From Loktanella sp. M215 (GTDB lineage Bacteria; Pseudomonadota; Alphaproteobacteria; Rhodobacterales; Rhodobacteraceae), in the NCBI RefSeq assembly GCF_021735925.1, contig NZ_WMEA01000001.1:3192001-3256000 (forward strand): a stretch of DNA of 64,000 nucleotides. Direction: 5' to 3'. Below, in pieces: positions 8,846 through 17,422 of this stretch (its first letter is position 1; each line of letters starts with the position of its first letter). The notes below the pieces were generated by a model. It had not been told where the DNA came from and did not search any database. It worked only from the letters and a program-made list of their open reading frames with translations. Both the position numbers and the translations under genes were made by a program.

Positions 8846-10420
8846 GTGACTGGTCGATGGGCGGCCCATTCCGACAAGAGCGACGAGCCGCCTGAAACGG
8901 ATGTGCCGGCCGTCGCCGATGTGCGGATGTCGACCGATCACCAGAAGTACTCGACCGAGAACCAGCTCGACATCATTCGGAATTACGCCACCGCCCGGGG
9001 TTTGCAGATCCTGCGCGTGTTCGAGGACTCCGGTCGGTCCGGGTTGCGATTGGACGGCCGCGAGGCGCTGCCGAACCTGATGGCCGAGGTCCAAACCGGG
9101 CAAGCGGATTTCAAGGCCATTCTGGTCTATGACGTCAGCCGCTGGGGCCGGTTTCAGGATGTTGATGATGGGGCCTACCACGAGCATGTCTGCTCTCGTG
9201 CCGGGATCCGGGTCCACTATTGCGGCGAGCAGTTCGAAAACGACGGCAGCATCGGATCCAACCTGCTGAAGACCATCAAGCGGGTGATAGCGGGTGAACA
9301 CAGCCGCGAGCTTTCGGTAAAGGTCTTCACGGGGCAAAGCCGCCTGATTGAGATGGGGTAACGCCAAGGCGGTGCGGCCGGATACGGCCTGCGCCGGGTG
9401 CTGATCGACGAACACGGCAACCCGAAGGGCGCGTTGTCCCGCAGCGAGCAAAAGAGCCTTCAGACCGACCGGGTCGTCCTCGGTCCAAGCCCTGATCAGG
9501 AACAGGATGGCGTGCGCCGCATGTACCGAATGTTCGTCGAGGATGGCCGCTCGGAGCGTGAGATTGCGGAAACCCTGAATTCCGACGGGCATCTGACCGA
9601 TCTTGAGCGGCCACGGTCCCGGACGTCCGTTCATCAGGTCCTGACCAACGAAGAATACATCGGCAACAACGTCTACAACAAGGTGTCCTTCAAGCTGAAG
9701 CACAAGCGAGTGGTGAACCCACGCGACATGTGGATCCGTGCAGAAGGCGCCTACCCCGCCATTGTGGACGAGGTGCTGTTCCTGCGCGCGCGCGCAATCG
9801 TCGACGCGCGCAGGAAACATTTCACGGAAGCCGAATTGCTCGAAGCCCTGCGCGCCGTATTGAAACACAAAGGCGTGCTGTCGGGACTGATCATCGATGA
9901 ACAGGACAACCTGCCGTCGTCCAGCGCCTTCCGGAGCCGCTTCGGCAGCCAGCTGCGCGCCTACCAGATGATCGGCTACGAGCCGGAGCGCGTTTATCGC
10001 TACGTCGAGATCAATCGGGCCTTCCGGCGGGCCCACCCCGACATCGTAGCCCAGATCCGTGACGGTATCGGCGAACGCGGCGGCCTGGCAAGGCAAGATC
10101 CGGAAACGGACCTGATCTGCATCAATGACGAGTTCACTGCGTCGGTGGTCCTCGCCCGGTGTGTCAAGACGCAGGGCGGTTCCCTGCGATGGCGCATCCG
10201 TCTCGACACGGGCCTCATGCCCGACAGCACGATTGCCGCGCGGATGGACGAATTGAACAGCGGCCCATGCGATTATTACCTGCTGCCGCGCATCGACATG
10301 ACCATGGCCAGGCTGAGGCTGGGCGAGCGGAACGGGCTGTCGCTGGACGCCTACCGCTTCGACACGCTCGATTATTTTTATGCGCTCGCGGGCCGGGGCC
10401 GGATCAGGGAGGCCGCCTGA
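8846..10420 (+). pseudogene. Large serine recombinase with in-frame stop codon
   Basis: A 524-codon serine recombinase interrupted by TAA at 9359-9361 (codon 172); the frame is the same on both sides. The N-terminal resolvase domain shows VRMSTDHQKYSTENQ with the candidate nucleophile serine and VYDVSRWGRFQD with the conserved arginine. After the stop the protein resumes with GAAGYGLRR, SLQTDRVVLGP and the recombinase domain (RMYRMFVEDGRSEREIAETL, YIGNNVYNKVSFKLK). The position reads M-G-stop-R-Q-G-G, where I would expect an aromatic residue, so one base change from TAC would suffice. The GTG start has a GGGGAG site upstream. The C-terminal end overlaps the next ParB-like gene by one base. 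Probably inactive unless the stop is read through. Confidence 0.8.
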
Positions 10421-11331
10421 TGCCCGACGACGACCAAGACATTGCCCAGAAACACGTCACGCTTATCCCCACCGACCGAATTCGCATCCTCAACCCCCGT
10501 GTGCGCAACCGGCGCACTTTTGAGGAAATGGTCAAGAACATCGCGAAGATCGGTCTGAAGCGACCAATCGCCTTGGCGCAGCGTGCGCGAACCGACCCTA
10601 TCGAATATGACCTCGTCTGTGGACAAGGGCGGCTTGAGGCGTTCATGGCGCTTCAGCAGGATGCCATACCGGCCATTATTATCGACGCCGACGAGAGCGA
10701 CTGCCTCGTCATAAGCCTCGTGGAGAACTGTGCGCGACGGCAGCACGCGCCCGTAGACCTGATGCGCGAGATCAACAATCTGCGCAAACGCGGCTACAAT
10801 GATCGCCAGATCGCAAACAAGATCGGCGTCACGCCAGACTATGTCGGCATGATCGCGGGGCTGCTGAAGCGCGGGGAAGAACGGCTGGTCTCGGCTGTGG
10901 AAACCGGTCTTCTGCCGCTGAACCTCGCCATCGACATTTTAAAGACAGATGCCGAGGGCGGACAGCGCGCTTTGATGGACGCCTATACCCAGAAAGAGCT
11001 GCGCGGCAAGAAACTGGCCGCCGTGCGCCGCCTTATCCAGCAGCGCGATGCACAGGGTCCGCACCTTCATCGCAACCGCTACGGCAGAAGCGACGGCACC
11101 AAGCGCCTCCTGACCAGCGACGCGCTTGTGCGTGCCTATCAGCAGGAAGCTGAACGCCAGAAGGTGATGATCAAGAAGGCCGAACTGACGCAGGGCCGCC
11201 TGATGTTCGTTGTGGAAGCGTTTCGCGCGCTGAAGGGCGATGACCAATTCCTGACGCTCTTGCGCGCGGGGGGGCTGGATACGCTGCCCACCTATCTTGG
11301 GCAATCACTGGATGCGGGAGCGGCAGAATGA
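10420..11331 (+). CDS. ParB-like N-terminal domain protein (first copy)
   Basis: A 303-residue ParB/Spo0J-like protein. Residues about 10-100 form the ParB N-terminal nuclease-like (CTPase) domain, with VCGQGRLEAFMAL and the ENxxR-type box SLVENCARRQHAP. A helix-turn-helix follows (GYNDRQIANKIGVTPDYVGM). The start overlaps the recombinase stop in TGATG, and its own end overlaps the next gene by four bases (ATGA), so the three genes form one transcript. Recombinase plus two ParB-like genes is a recurrent cassette of alphaproteobacterial integrating elements, as I recall. It is the only gene of the cassette with no visible lesion. Possible roles are segregation or transcriptional control of the element. 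Confidence 0.85.
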   Translation: MPDDDQDIAQKHVTLIPTDRIRILNPRVRNRRTFEEMVKNIAKIGLKRPIALAQRARTDPIEYDLVCGQGRLEAFMALQQDAIPAIIIDADESDCLVISLVENCARRQHAPVDLMREINNLRKRGYNDRQIANKIGVTPDYVGMIAGLLKRGEERLVSAVETGLLPLNLAIDILKTDAEGGQRALMDAYTQKELRGKKLAAVRRLIQQRDAQGPHLHRNRYGRSDGTKRLLTSDALVRAYQQEAERQKVMIKKAELTQGRLMFVVEAFRALKGDDQFLTLLRAGGLDTLPTYLGQSLDAGAAE

Positions 11332-12259
11332 ACCGGGGCAAGCGCAAGACACCGGACGCGGTCACGCTCGGTTTTGAAAGCGATTGCGTCACCGTGCCGG
11401 CAGAGGCCGTCCTGCCCGTGCGCGCCCTCAACGCGTCGGTCAAATCGAGCCGCAAGTACCGCCAGATCACCGCGTCGATCAAGGAGGTTGGTCTGGTCGA
11501 GCCGCCGGTGGTCACGCGATCCCCGGGTGCGGAAGACACCTATATGCTGCTGGATGGGCATATCCGGATCGCGGTGCTGAAGGATCTCGGCATCGAACGG
11601 GTCGAATGTCTGATGTCCGCGGATGACGAGGCCTTCACCTACAACAAGCGGATCAGTCGCCTTGCGCCCATCCAAGAGCACAAGATGATCCGCAAGGCCA
11701 TCGAGCGCGGTGTCTCCAAGGAAAAGATCGCCCTGGCGCTGGACCTCAATCCGCGCAGCATTGTGCGCAAGGCCAAGTTGCTGGACGGGATCTGTGAAGA
11801 GGCCTTCAGCATCCTGAAAGACAAACACTGTGCGACGGCCGTGTTCGAAGTCCTGCGCATGATGAAAGCCATGCGCCAGATCGAGGCGGCAGAGTTGATG
11901 ATGAACGCGAACAATTACTCGCAAGCGTACATCTCTGCAATTCTGGCGGGAACGCCCGAGGCGCAGCTGGTAGACACCATGAAACCCAAGAAGATGAAGG
12001 GGATCAACAACGTGGCCATGGCCTGCAGGAGCACGAATTGGCCCGGCTGCAGGAGGGGATCACCTCGATTCAGGATTCCTACGGCCAGGACCACCTTCAA
12101 CTGACCGTCATCAAAGGGTATCTGGCAAAGCTTCTTGGGAACGCCAGGATCGTCCGCTACCTGATGCAGCATCGACCGGAGTTTCTGGCAGAATTTCAAG
12201 CCATCACCGAGATGGCATCCGCCCCGCCAACCGAGGCGGACAAGGCTCTGAACGCATAA
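11328..12259 (+). pseudogene. ParB/RepB-like partition protein, frameshifted
   Basis: A second ParB-like gene, with a ParB N-terminal domain (MLLDGHIRIAVLKDLGIERV), an HTH region (GVSKEKIALALDLNPRSIVR) and a RepB-type C-terminal region. The first frame is good up to KPKKMKGINNVAMA, then turns into non-family sequence. The expected C-terminal part, LQEHELARLQEGITSIQD then GYLAKLLGNARIVRYLMQH, continues in another frame to the stop at 12259. Adding one C near 12023 (GCCTG to GCCCTG) restores a single frame, so a one-base deletion is the simplest explanation. It overlaps the first ParB-like gene by four bases. Its 3' end abuts an IS5-type transposase remnant. Confidence 0.75.
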
Positions 12260-12261
12260 CC

Positions 12262-12560
12262 AGAGATCACGGTCGCGGCGAGCGCGATGGTTGATGGAAA
12301 GACCTTTGGGTCTCGGTCGCAGCGGGTCGCCACGCGCCGCCGGTCTTTCAGGCGCCCGCACATGATGTCGATCCGGCTGCGCTTCCAATAGCGGCGCGTG
12401 TCGTATTTGACGATCTTGTCGCGTGACTTTCGACATTGGATGAAATGCGTTATCTTCCTGTCGACAAGGGCTTCGCGGCACAAGTCCGCGCCATGTCCAA
12501 GGTCTCCCAAGAGCCAGTCAGCGGTCGGACGACTGCTCGGCAAGCCGCTCCCTCTAAGCC
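12262..12560 (-). mobile_element. IS5-family transposase C-terminal remnant (1)
   Basis: Minus-strand translation gives the C-terminal third of an IS5-family transposase: GADLCREALVDRKI, RKSRDKIVKYDTRRY, RIDIMCGRLKDRRRVATR and PKVFPSTIALAATVI. Upstream domains and the normal stop are missing; the frame runs on into the end of the ParB-like gene. There is no matching N-terminal part nearby, so this is a dead fragment. Its edges are approximate. Confidence 0.75.
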
Positions 12561-12675
12561 TCGCTCAGCCAATACAGATTGCTCATCAAGCCCTCCTTGG
12601 TTCGGGGAAGGTGAGCCATGCTGACCTCGCAGCCTCGACCCGATTGATAGGTCCCAGAACGAGGGTCAGAATACA

Positions 12676-12760
12676 TTACCATAACATGACGCGTGCGGCG
12701 AGAGCGTAAGCTGACGGGAAAACCTTCGGGTATCTGCCGTAGCCTTGCTGCTGCATCGCA
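12676..12760 (-). mobile_element. IS5-family transposase C-terminal tail remnant (2)
   Basis: A second, shorter tail of an IS5-type transposase on the same strand. It reads GRYPKVFPSAYALAARVMLW and then a TAA stop at 12676-12678, in the pattern of the family's terminal RYPKxFxSAxALAAxVxFW. It lies about 120 bases beyond the first remnant and differs from it in sequence, so it came from a different copy or element. Only about 20-25 codons are recognisable. Confidence 0.5.
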
Positions 12761-12800
12761 AAGTGAAACAGACGGCGCGGGTCGAAATTCAAGACAGTCG

Positions 12801-12977
12801 TCAGCACAAAACCCGGTCGAGCGGCACTTTCGCCGCGCCGGTCGTCAGCATCGACACGACGTTCGGGTTCGGGACAGCTGCTTCCCGTGCCATATCGATC
12901 TGGCTTTCCGGTTTCATTTGGAGCACGCGCTTCGCGATGAAGTCAGCCAGTTCAGTGTCGGCGCAGGGTCTTTTCAT
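12801..12977 (-). pseudogene. Truncated small HTH protein
   Basis: A 58-codon fragment reading ELADFIAKRVLQMKPESQID then MAREAAVPNPNVVSM and KVPLDRVLC before a stop. It matches the N-terminal half of small Xre-like HTH proteins that continue beyond the PLDRVP motif. Here the sequence stops directly after PLDRV, close to the IS5-type tail at 12676-12760, which suggests that an insertion or deletion removed the C-terminal half. The start is the ATG giving MKRPCADTE; another ATG lies seven codons upstream. Confidence 0.45.
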
Positions 12978-13108
12978 GTCTGCTTTCCGTAAGAACACGC
13001 AGCGAAATGCTGCACATTGTTTAGAGCGAGACGCTCATCGGGGCTGCGCAGGACCCATCTGGATCGGCAAAGCAGGACGACATCAGTTTTCCCGTTTACG
13101 TCTCAGTT

Positions 13109-14032
13109 TCACAAATTGCGCATCGCTTCCTCGAGGATTGCGATGTGCGGTGCCAAGTCGCGCGCGCGGAGCCGGTTCTGCGGGGCCACCAACAGGGGCC
13201 ATGGTCCAAGCATCCCGCGATCGACCGCTGCGATCAGGTTCTGCGCAGGTGGTAGCGCGTCGTCGATCAGATAGTCGGTTTGATCGGCCCGGGCCCGCAA
13301 GGCCGCTGACATGCCATCCTGTGCCCGACCGTCCAGTCGACACGATGCTCTGACGATCACATCGCCGGCGTGAAACACATCGTGTCCCGTGGCTTTCAGG
13401 CGACGCACAAGATCGCGGTCCTCGCCGGTGACCAAATCTGCAAATCCGCCAACCGCTTGATAGACGGTGCGATGCACCGCCAGACTGGCGCCAGCCGCAT
13501 GTCCATGATCGCCATCAAGACCCAAGGGGCCGGGCCGATGAAGGCGGTAGAACGCTGTGACGAGCGCCTCATAAAGGCCCTCCATCTCAGCAAGGGACAC
13601 ATCCATGTCCTCCAGCACGAAAAGCTCCTCTGCCATGGGCGCGACCCGTCCGCAGACCGCCGCGACACGCGCCAGATGGTGCCGGTTTCGGGCGATCCAG
13701 TCCGCGCCGGTCAAGCAGTCGGCATCGGTGGACAGCACCGCGTCCGCATCGGGCCAAATGCGCAAGGCATGATCGCAGCCCATCCGCCGCGCCGTACCGA
13801 CTCCTGCGCCGGACCCGAGGGTCGCACTGAGGACCTCCAGTCGGAGTCCTGTGGATGCGGCGCAGGCGCGGGCGATGGTTTCTGTCCCGTCGTTGCAATT
13901 GTTGGCCACCAGCACGACGGCCATATCCAGCGCCTGCTGTTGCGCCAGCGCCGTCAGGCAGGCGCCGATGCGCGCCGCCTCATTGCGCGCGGGTATGACG
14001 ACGACGGTCCTGACATCGCGATCAGGTGTCAC
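13109..14032 (-). CDS. Glycosyltransferase family 2 protein
   Basis: A 307-residue GT-A fold glycosyltransferase. It opens with VVVIPARNEAARIGACL, has NNCNDGTETIA for nucleotide binding, and a metal-binding DxD-type motif in LSTDADCLTGADW around residue 105. GEDRDLVRRL near residue 210 supplies the later acidic motif. There are no membrane segments, so it is likely cytoplasmic. It is the last gene of a seven-gene minus-strand operon and overlaps the methyltransferase gene by four bases. Donor and acceptor are unknown. In other alphaproteobacteria I recall this GT beside the same methyltransferase, PIG-L and acyl-CoA dehydrogenase-like genes, which suggests one pathway. Confidence 0.9.
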   Translation of the reverse strand: MTPDRDVRTVVVIPARNEAARIGACLTALAQQQALDMAVVLVANNCNDGTETIARACAASTGLRLEVLSATLGSGAGVGTARRMGCDHALRIWPDADAVLSTDADCLTGADWIARNRHHLARVAAVCGRVAPMAEELFVLEDMDVSLAEMEGLYEALVTAFYRLHRPGPLGLDGDHGHAAGASLAVHRTVYQAVGGFADLVTGEDRDLVRRLKATGHDVFHAGDVIVRASCRLDGRAQDGMSAALRARADQTDYLIDDALPPAQNLIAAVDRGMLGPWPLLVAPQNRLRARDLAPHIAILEEAMRNL

Positions 14033-14586
14033 GGTGCAGCGCGCCCAACGACGCCACGGTCGATCCGATAGGTGCCCGTATCGACGATCCGCCGCAGCGG
14101 CAAGACAGCATGAAACGCCGCCAGTGCATCAACGCCCTGCAAGGCCTGCGCCGTCTCGCCAAGATAGGTCACGCATAGGATCTCTGCCCCGGGGGCGATT
14201 GCCACAAGGTCGCAGGCCAGTCGGGCAATCGTCTGTGGCGTCAGGAAATAAAGAACCTCAGACAGCACGATCAGGTCAGGTGCCGCGACGGGCAAGGCAC
14301 AGGGATAGACTTCCTGCAGAAACCGCGCATGCGGGACGTCCCTGCGTGCCGCGATCACGGCCCGTTCTATCGCATCGATACCGGTATAGGTGTCGCACAG
14401 AGGCGCGAGATGCCGTGCCAGTGCGCCGTTGCCGCAGCCGATCTCTAATGCGGACCGGTAGCGGTCGCGCGTCAGGGCCTTGCGCGTGGCCCTGAACTTG
14501 GCCTGCTCATAGGGGCTGGTCGCGAAATGCCACGGGTCGTCGGTGTCGGCGTAGAGCGTTTCCAGATGGTCAAGGACCGACGACAT
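14029..14586 (-). CDS. NodS-like SAM-dependent methyltransferase
   Basis: A 185-residue class I methyltransferase of the NodS type. The N-terminus has DTDDPWHFATSPYEQAKF, a family hallmark, and the SAM-binding loop is SALEIGCGNGALARHL. Later motifs include DLIVLSEVLYFLT. NodS N-methylates the de-N-acetylated end sugar of Nod factors in rhizobia. Here the gene directly follows a PIG-L deacetylase gene with a one-base TGATG overlap, so methylation of a freed amine is a reasonable idea but is inference. I use the ATG giving MSSVLDHLE; the frame extends upstream only as antisense-like sequence over the PIG-L gene. Confidence 0.88.
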   Translation of the reverse strand: MSSVLDHLETLYADTDDPWHFATSPYEQAKFRATRKALTRDRYRSALEIGCGNGALARHLAPLCDTYTGIDAIERAVIAARRDVPHARFLQEVYPCALPVAAPDLIVLSEVLYFLTPQTIARLACDLVAIAPGAEILCVTYLGETAQALQGVDALAAFHAVLPLRRIVDTGTYRIDRGVVGRAAP

Positions 14587-15290
14587 CAGGCGGCCCGCCA
14601 GAAGATTTCGGGTTCGGTCGCGAAGGCGTCGATGAACGCCTGTGGCAGACGAAACCCGGCCGGGTCGTCGTCGACCACCAGCCCGCGCTGGGTGCGATGC
14701 GCCGCGATGGCAAGGACCTTGCGTGCGCGCCACGCGGCGGATTCCAAGGCCACGGGATGGCGATCGGCCACGTGATCCAGAAGATCGGGATCGTCCCACC
14801 TGCTCCAGACCGGATAGCTGAAGAGCGTGAGGTCCGGCATCGCAAGTGCGACCCGCTGTGCAATGCACGCGGTCGTGCGGTGATCCTCGTGATGATCCTC
14901 CGGCGCCGGGGCGAACAGGTGCTGCACGCCGCGGTCGTGGCAGACCGCCACGATGTCAGCAACGATCCGGTCCGCGTCCTGCAGGCCCAGCCAACCGTCC
15001 GGATGGCCAAGCCAGGTCATGTCGGTTGGCATCCCGCCCAGCCGCACGATGGCATGCGACAACTCCTGCCAGCGCATCGCCGCCAGCCGGTCGGCGGGCC
15101 AATCGGTCGATCCGGGATGAGAGCCGCCGCCATCCGTCATGCAGATGACATGCGCGCCGTGATTGTCGAAGGCATGGGCCAGCAGGGCACCGCAGCCGAG
15201 ACTTTCGTCGTCGGGATGCGGGGCGAGCACCACGATGGGCGCGCCGCCAGTCAGGCTCTCGGCCGAAACGCGTGGCAGATCCGGGGTCAT
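14586..15290 (-). CDS. PIG-L family deacetylase
   Basis: A 234-residue zinc-dependent N-acetylglucosaminyl deacetylase-like protein of the PIG-L/LmbE family. The metal site is APHPDDESLGCGALL (His and Asp ligands, catalytic Asp), with the distal histidine pair in PEDHHEDHRTT. Family members remove acetyl groups from GlcNAc-containing lipids, mycothiol or bacillithiol precursors, and related sugars. The start ATG overlaps the stop of the acyl-CoA dehydrogenase-like gene in an ATGA. It precedes the NodS-like methyltransferase, so deacetylation then methylation of an amino sugar is suggested. The substrate is not known. Confidence 0.92.
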   Translation of the reverse strand: MTPDLPRVSAESLTGGAPIVVLAPHPDDESLGCGALLAHAFDNHGAHVICMTDGGGSHPGSTDWPADRLAAMRWQELSHAIVRLGGMPTDMTWLGHPDGWLGLQDADRIVADIVAVCHDRGVQHLFAPAPEDHHEDHRTTACIAQRVALAMPDLTLFSYPVWSRWDDPDLLDHVADRHPVALESAAWRARKVLAIAAHRTQRGLVVDDDPAGFRLPQAFIDAFATEPEIFWRAA

Positions 15291-16393
15291 ATGAAGTCCC
15301 ACAGGGTTCTCTCCTCGTTGAAACAGGCCTCTCCCACGCGGGTCTGGAAGGCGTCACGCGCCGCCTGCCGCAAATAGACCGAGAGGTCGCGGGCCTTGCG
15401 CCCGGTGACCGCGCCGTCGGCGAAATGCGCCAATCCGACGGATTGTTCCACGGCGCGGATCGCGTCGAGAGCCACCTCCTCTGTCGCCAGCCGCGCGGCC
15501 GCCGACAGGATCGGTGCGCGGTGCGCCGCCCCGTCCGCGTCAGGCGCCGCGGCACGGGCTGCGCGGGTCACAAGGGCCGCGGCGGCCATCGCCCTGATCG
15601 CGACGGAGGACAGGCGCGCCATCTGTGCGGGGGCCGACAAGCGGTCACGCGCGCGCAGACCGTCGGCGGCAGCCTCGAGCAGGCCGAGGGCTGCGCCGAC
15701 TTGCAGGGCGGCGATGCGCCAGACGCCGCCGATGAAATGCGGCTCTGTCACGTAGGCGCCGGGGGCGCCGAGCCAGATCACGTCCTGAAGCGCGATGCCA
15801 CTGGTGTCGAAGCGGCCAGAGGCGGTGGCCCGCATCCCCAGCATCTGCCATGTCTGCGCATCGGCGCGGCCTCCGTCGCGCACGTCGATCAGCCCGAGGC
15901 GTACGGCGAGACCGGAGGATACGGTGACGATCGCATGCGTGACGGTGCCGAGGCCGGAGGCAAAGGTCTTGTCCCCGACCAGCCGATCGTTCTGCCCCGG
16001 GGCGACTTGCACGGCGCCGTCGGCGCCCCAGACGCCAAGGATGGCACCGTCGGCGGCAAGGGACCGCACGGCGGCTTGTGCTGCGGCATCACCGTGAATA
16101 CCCGCAAGGTATAGCGCGTTCATATGACCTTCCCACAGGCGTCCGACCGGCAGGTTGGCCGCAGCCACACGCTGCAGACGCTGCACGGTTCTGGCGGGGC
16201 TGACCGTCCCGTCGTCGTCCAGCCAGCCTGCCGCGCGCACAACCTTAAGCGACCCGCCGATACCAGTATGGCCCGTCTCCTCGGCTGCAGCGGCAGCGTC
16301 GAGCGCCTTGGCTACGGCCAAGGTCTGATCGGCCTCCGGCAAAGCGCCGATCGGGTCAGAAGTGGCGGGAGCATGGTCATGCGCGATGAGCAT
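15287..16393 (-). CDS. Acyl-CoA dehydrogenase-like protein
   Basis: A 368-residue divergent member of the acyl-CoA dehydrogenase superfamily. Family-like traits are the overall length, an Ala-rich helical C-terminal half, and WQMLGMRATASGRFDTSGI, which resembles the middle-domain segment of this fold. The C-terminus has EQSVGLAHFADG rather than the usual QxxGGxGF. It sits with no gap after a GT4-type glycosyltransferase and overlaps the PIG-L gene by four bases. It may desaturate or dehydrogenate a lipid or sugar intermediate of the operon product. Family call fair, function unknown. Confidence 0.75.
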   Translation of the reverse strand: MLIAHDHAPATSDPIGALPEADQTLAVAKALDAAAAAEETGHTGIGGSLKVVRAAGWLDDDGTVSPARTVQRLQRVAAANLPVGRLWEGHMNALYLAGIHGDAAAQAAVRSLAADGAILGVWGADGAVQVAPGQNDRLVGDKTFASGLGTVTHAIVTVSSGLAVRLGLIDVRDGGRADAQTWQMLGMRATASGRFDTSGIALQDVIWLGAPGAYVTEPHFIGGVWRIAALQVGAALGLLEAAADGLRARDRLSAPAQMARLSSVAIRAMAAAALVTRAARAAAPDADGAAHRAPILSAAARLATEEVALDAIRAVEQSVGLAHFADGAVTGRKARDLSVYLRQAARDAFQTRVGEACFNEERTLWDFI

Positions 16394-17422
16394 TCAGGCC
16401 ACCTTTTCCAAAGAGATCTCCGCCCGGGCGGGTGCGGCCAGAAGCTTGCGCCAGCGGTCGCATACGGCGGTCAGGGCGAAGGCCGGATTGCCCCTCACGA
16501 CAGGCCGCACATCGCGCCACGCCCTCAGCCGCGCCAGAATCCGGGCATCATCCCCGGCATCAAGGAGTTGACCGGTGTCCGTGACAACCTCTGCGTTCGC
16601 GCCCAACGTATCATGTGCCAGCACCGGCAGACCCACCGCCTGCGCCTCGGCCATCACGAGGCCGAAGGTCTCGGCAAAGGTCGTCTGAGGATAGAAGAGG
16701 CAAAGCGCCCGGCGCATCTGGGCGATCAGATCCGCGTGGGGCAATGGGCCGAGAAAGGTCACGCCCTCCGGCACCGGTCCGGTCTCCCAGACAAGGTAGC
16801 CGGGATCGGCCACGGCCAGCGTCAGCGACGGGATGGCCGCGCGTGCCGCACGAAACCGGGCGAAGACCTGCGCCAGCCCCTTGTGCGGTGAACTGGCGAA
16901 CAGCAGACGGTCCGGATCATGGGCCGTCCCGTCTGGCATCAGTCCCGGCGCGATGGGGTTGTGGATGTGGTCAATCGCCAGTGGCGGACCATCCGCGAGG
17001 AAGCGGCGCAGGGACGCCGCGTGGCTGGCCGAGACGCAGATGACCTCTACCCCGGTCGCGGCAAGGGCCTGGGCCATCGGACGGTTGTGCCGGCCGGGAT
17101 GGATGTGCAGCCACAGGATGATCCGCGCGTCAGGTTGGACCTTGCGCAGTTTGCAGGCGACCTTCCAGGCGTTGATGACCACGATGGTCGCAACGAGTCC
17201 GGGGGTGAAAGCATTCTCAAAGGGATGCATGACGCCTGCGTCCGTTTGCTCGGTGACCAGACGCCCGCATTGGTAGTGCAGAATCGTCATGTCGGTCGCC
17301 AAGGCTGTCGCAACGCGCAGCACGGTCGCCTCTGTCCCGCCCAGACCGCCGGCGTGCAACGCGTCCGGCGTGTAACCGCGCGCGCAGCAGGGATCGACAA
17401 TTGCGAGGGTGTGCATGGTCAT
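16394..17422 (-). CDS. Glycosyltransferase, GT4/GT1 type (GT-B fold)
   Basis: A 342-residue GT-B fold glycosyltransferase. The N-terminal domain has GGLGGTEATVLRVATAL, typical of the family's acceptor-side loop. The C-terminal domain has LLFASSPHKGLAQVF, FLGPLPHADLIAQM and PQTTFAETFGLVMAEAQAVG, the E-x7-E nucleotide-sugar motif. No membrane segment is visible. The start codon overlaps the upstream glycosyltransferase stop (ATGA), and the stop abuts the next start. It probably adds one sugar to the shared product of this operon. Confidence 0.9.
   Translation of the reverse strand: MTMHTLAIVDPCCARGYTPDALHAGGLGGTEATVLRVATALATDMTILHYQCGRLVTEQTDAGVMHPFENAFTPGLVATIVVINAWKVACKLRKVQPDARIILWLHIHPGRHNRPMAQALAATGVEVICVSASHAASLRRFLADGPPLAIDHIHNPIAPGLMPDGTAHDPDRLLFASSPHKGLAQVFARFRAARAAIPSLTLAVADPGYLVWETGPVPEGVTFLGPLPHADLIAQMRRALCLFYPQTTFAETFGLVMAEAQAVGLPVLAHDTLGANAEVVTDTGQLLDAGDDARILARLRAWRDVRPVVRGNPAFALTAVCDRWRKLLAAPARAEISLEKVA

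Noticed and set aside
8768..10096. A 442-codon minus-strand frame opposite the recombinase
   Set aside because: It is antisense to a well-defined recombinase frame and shows no domain.
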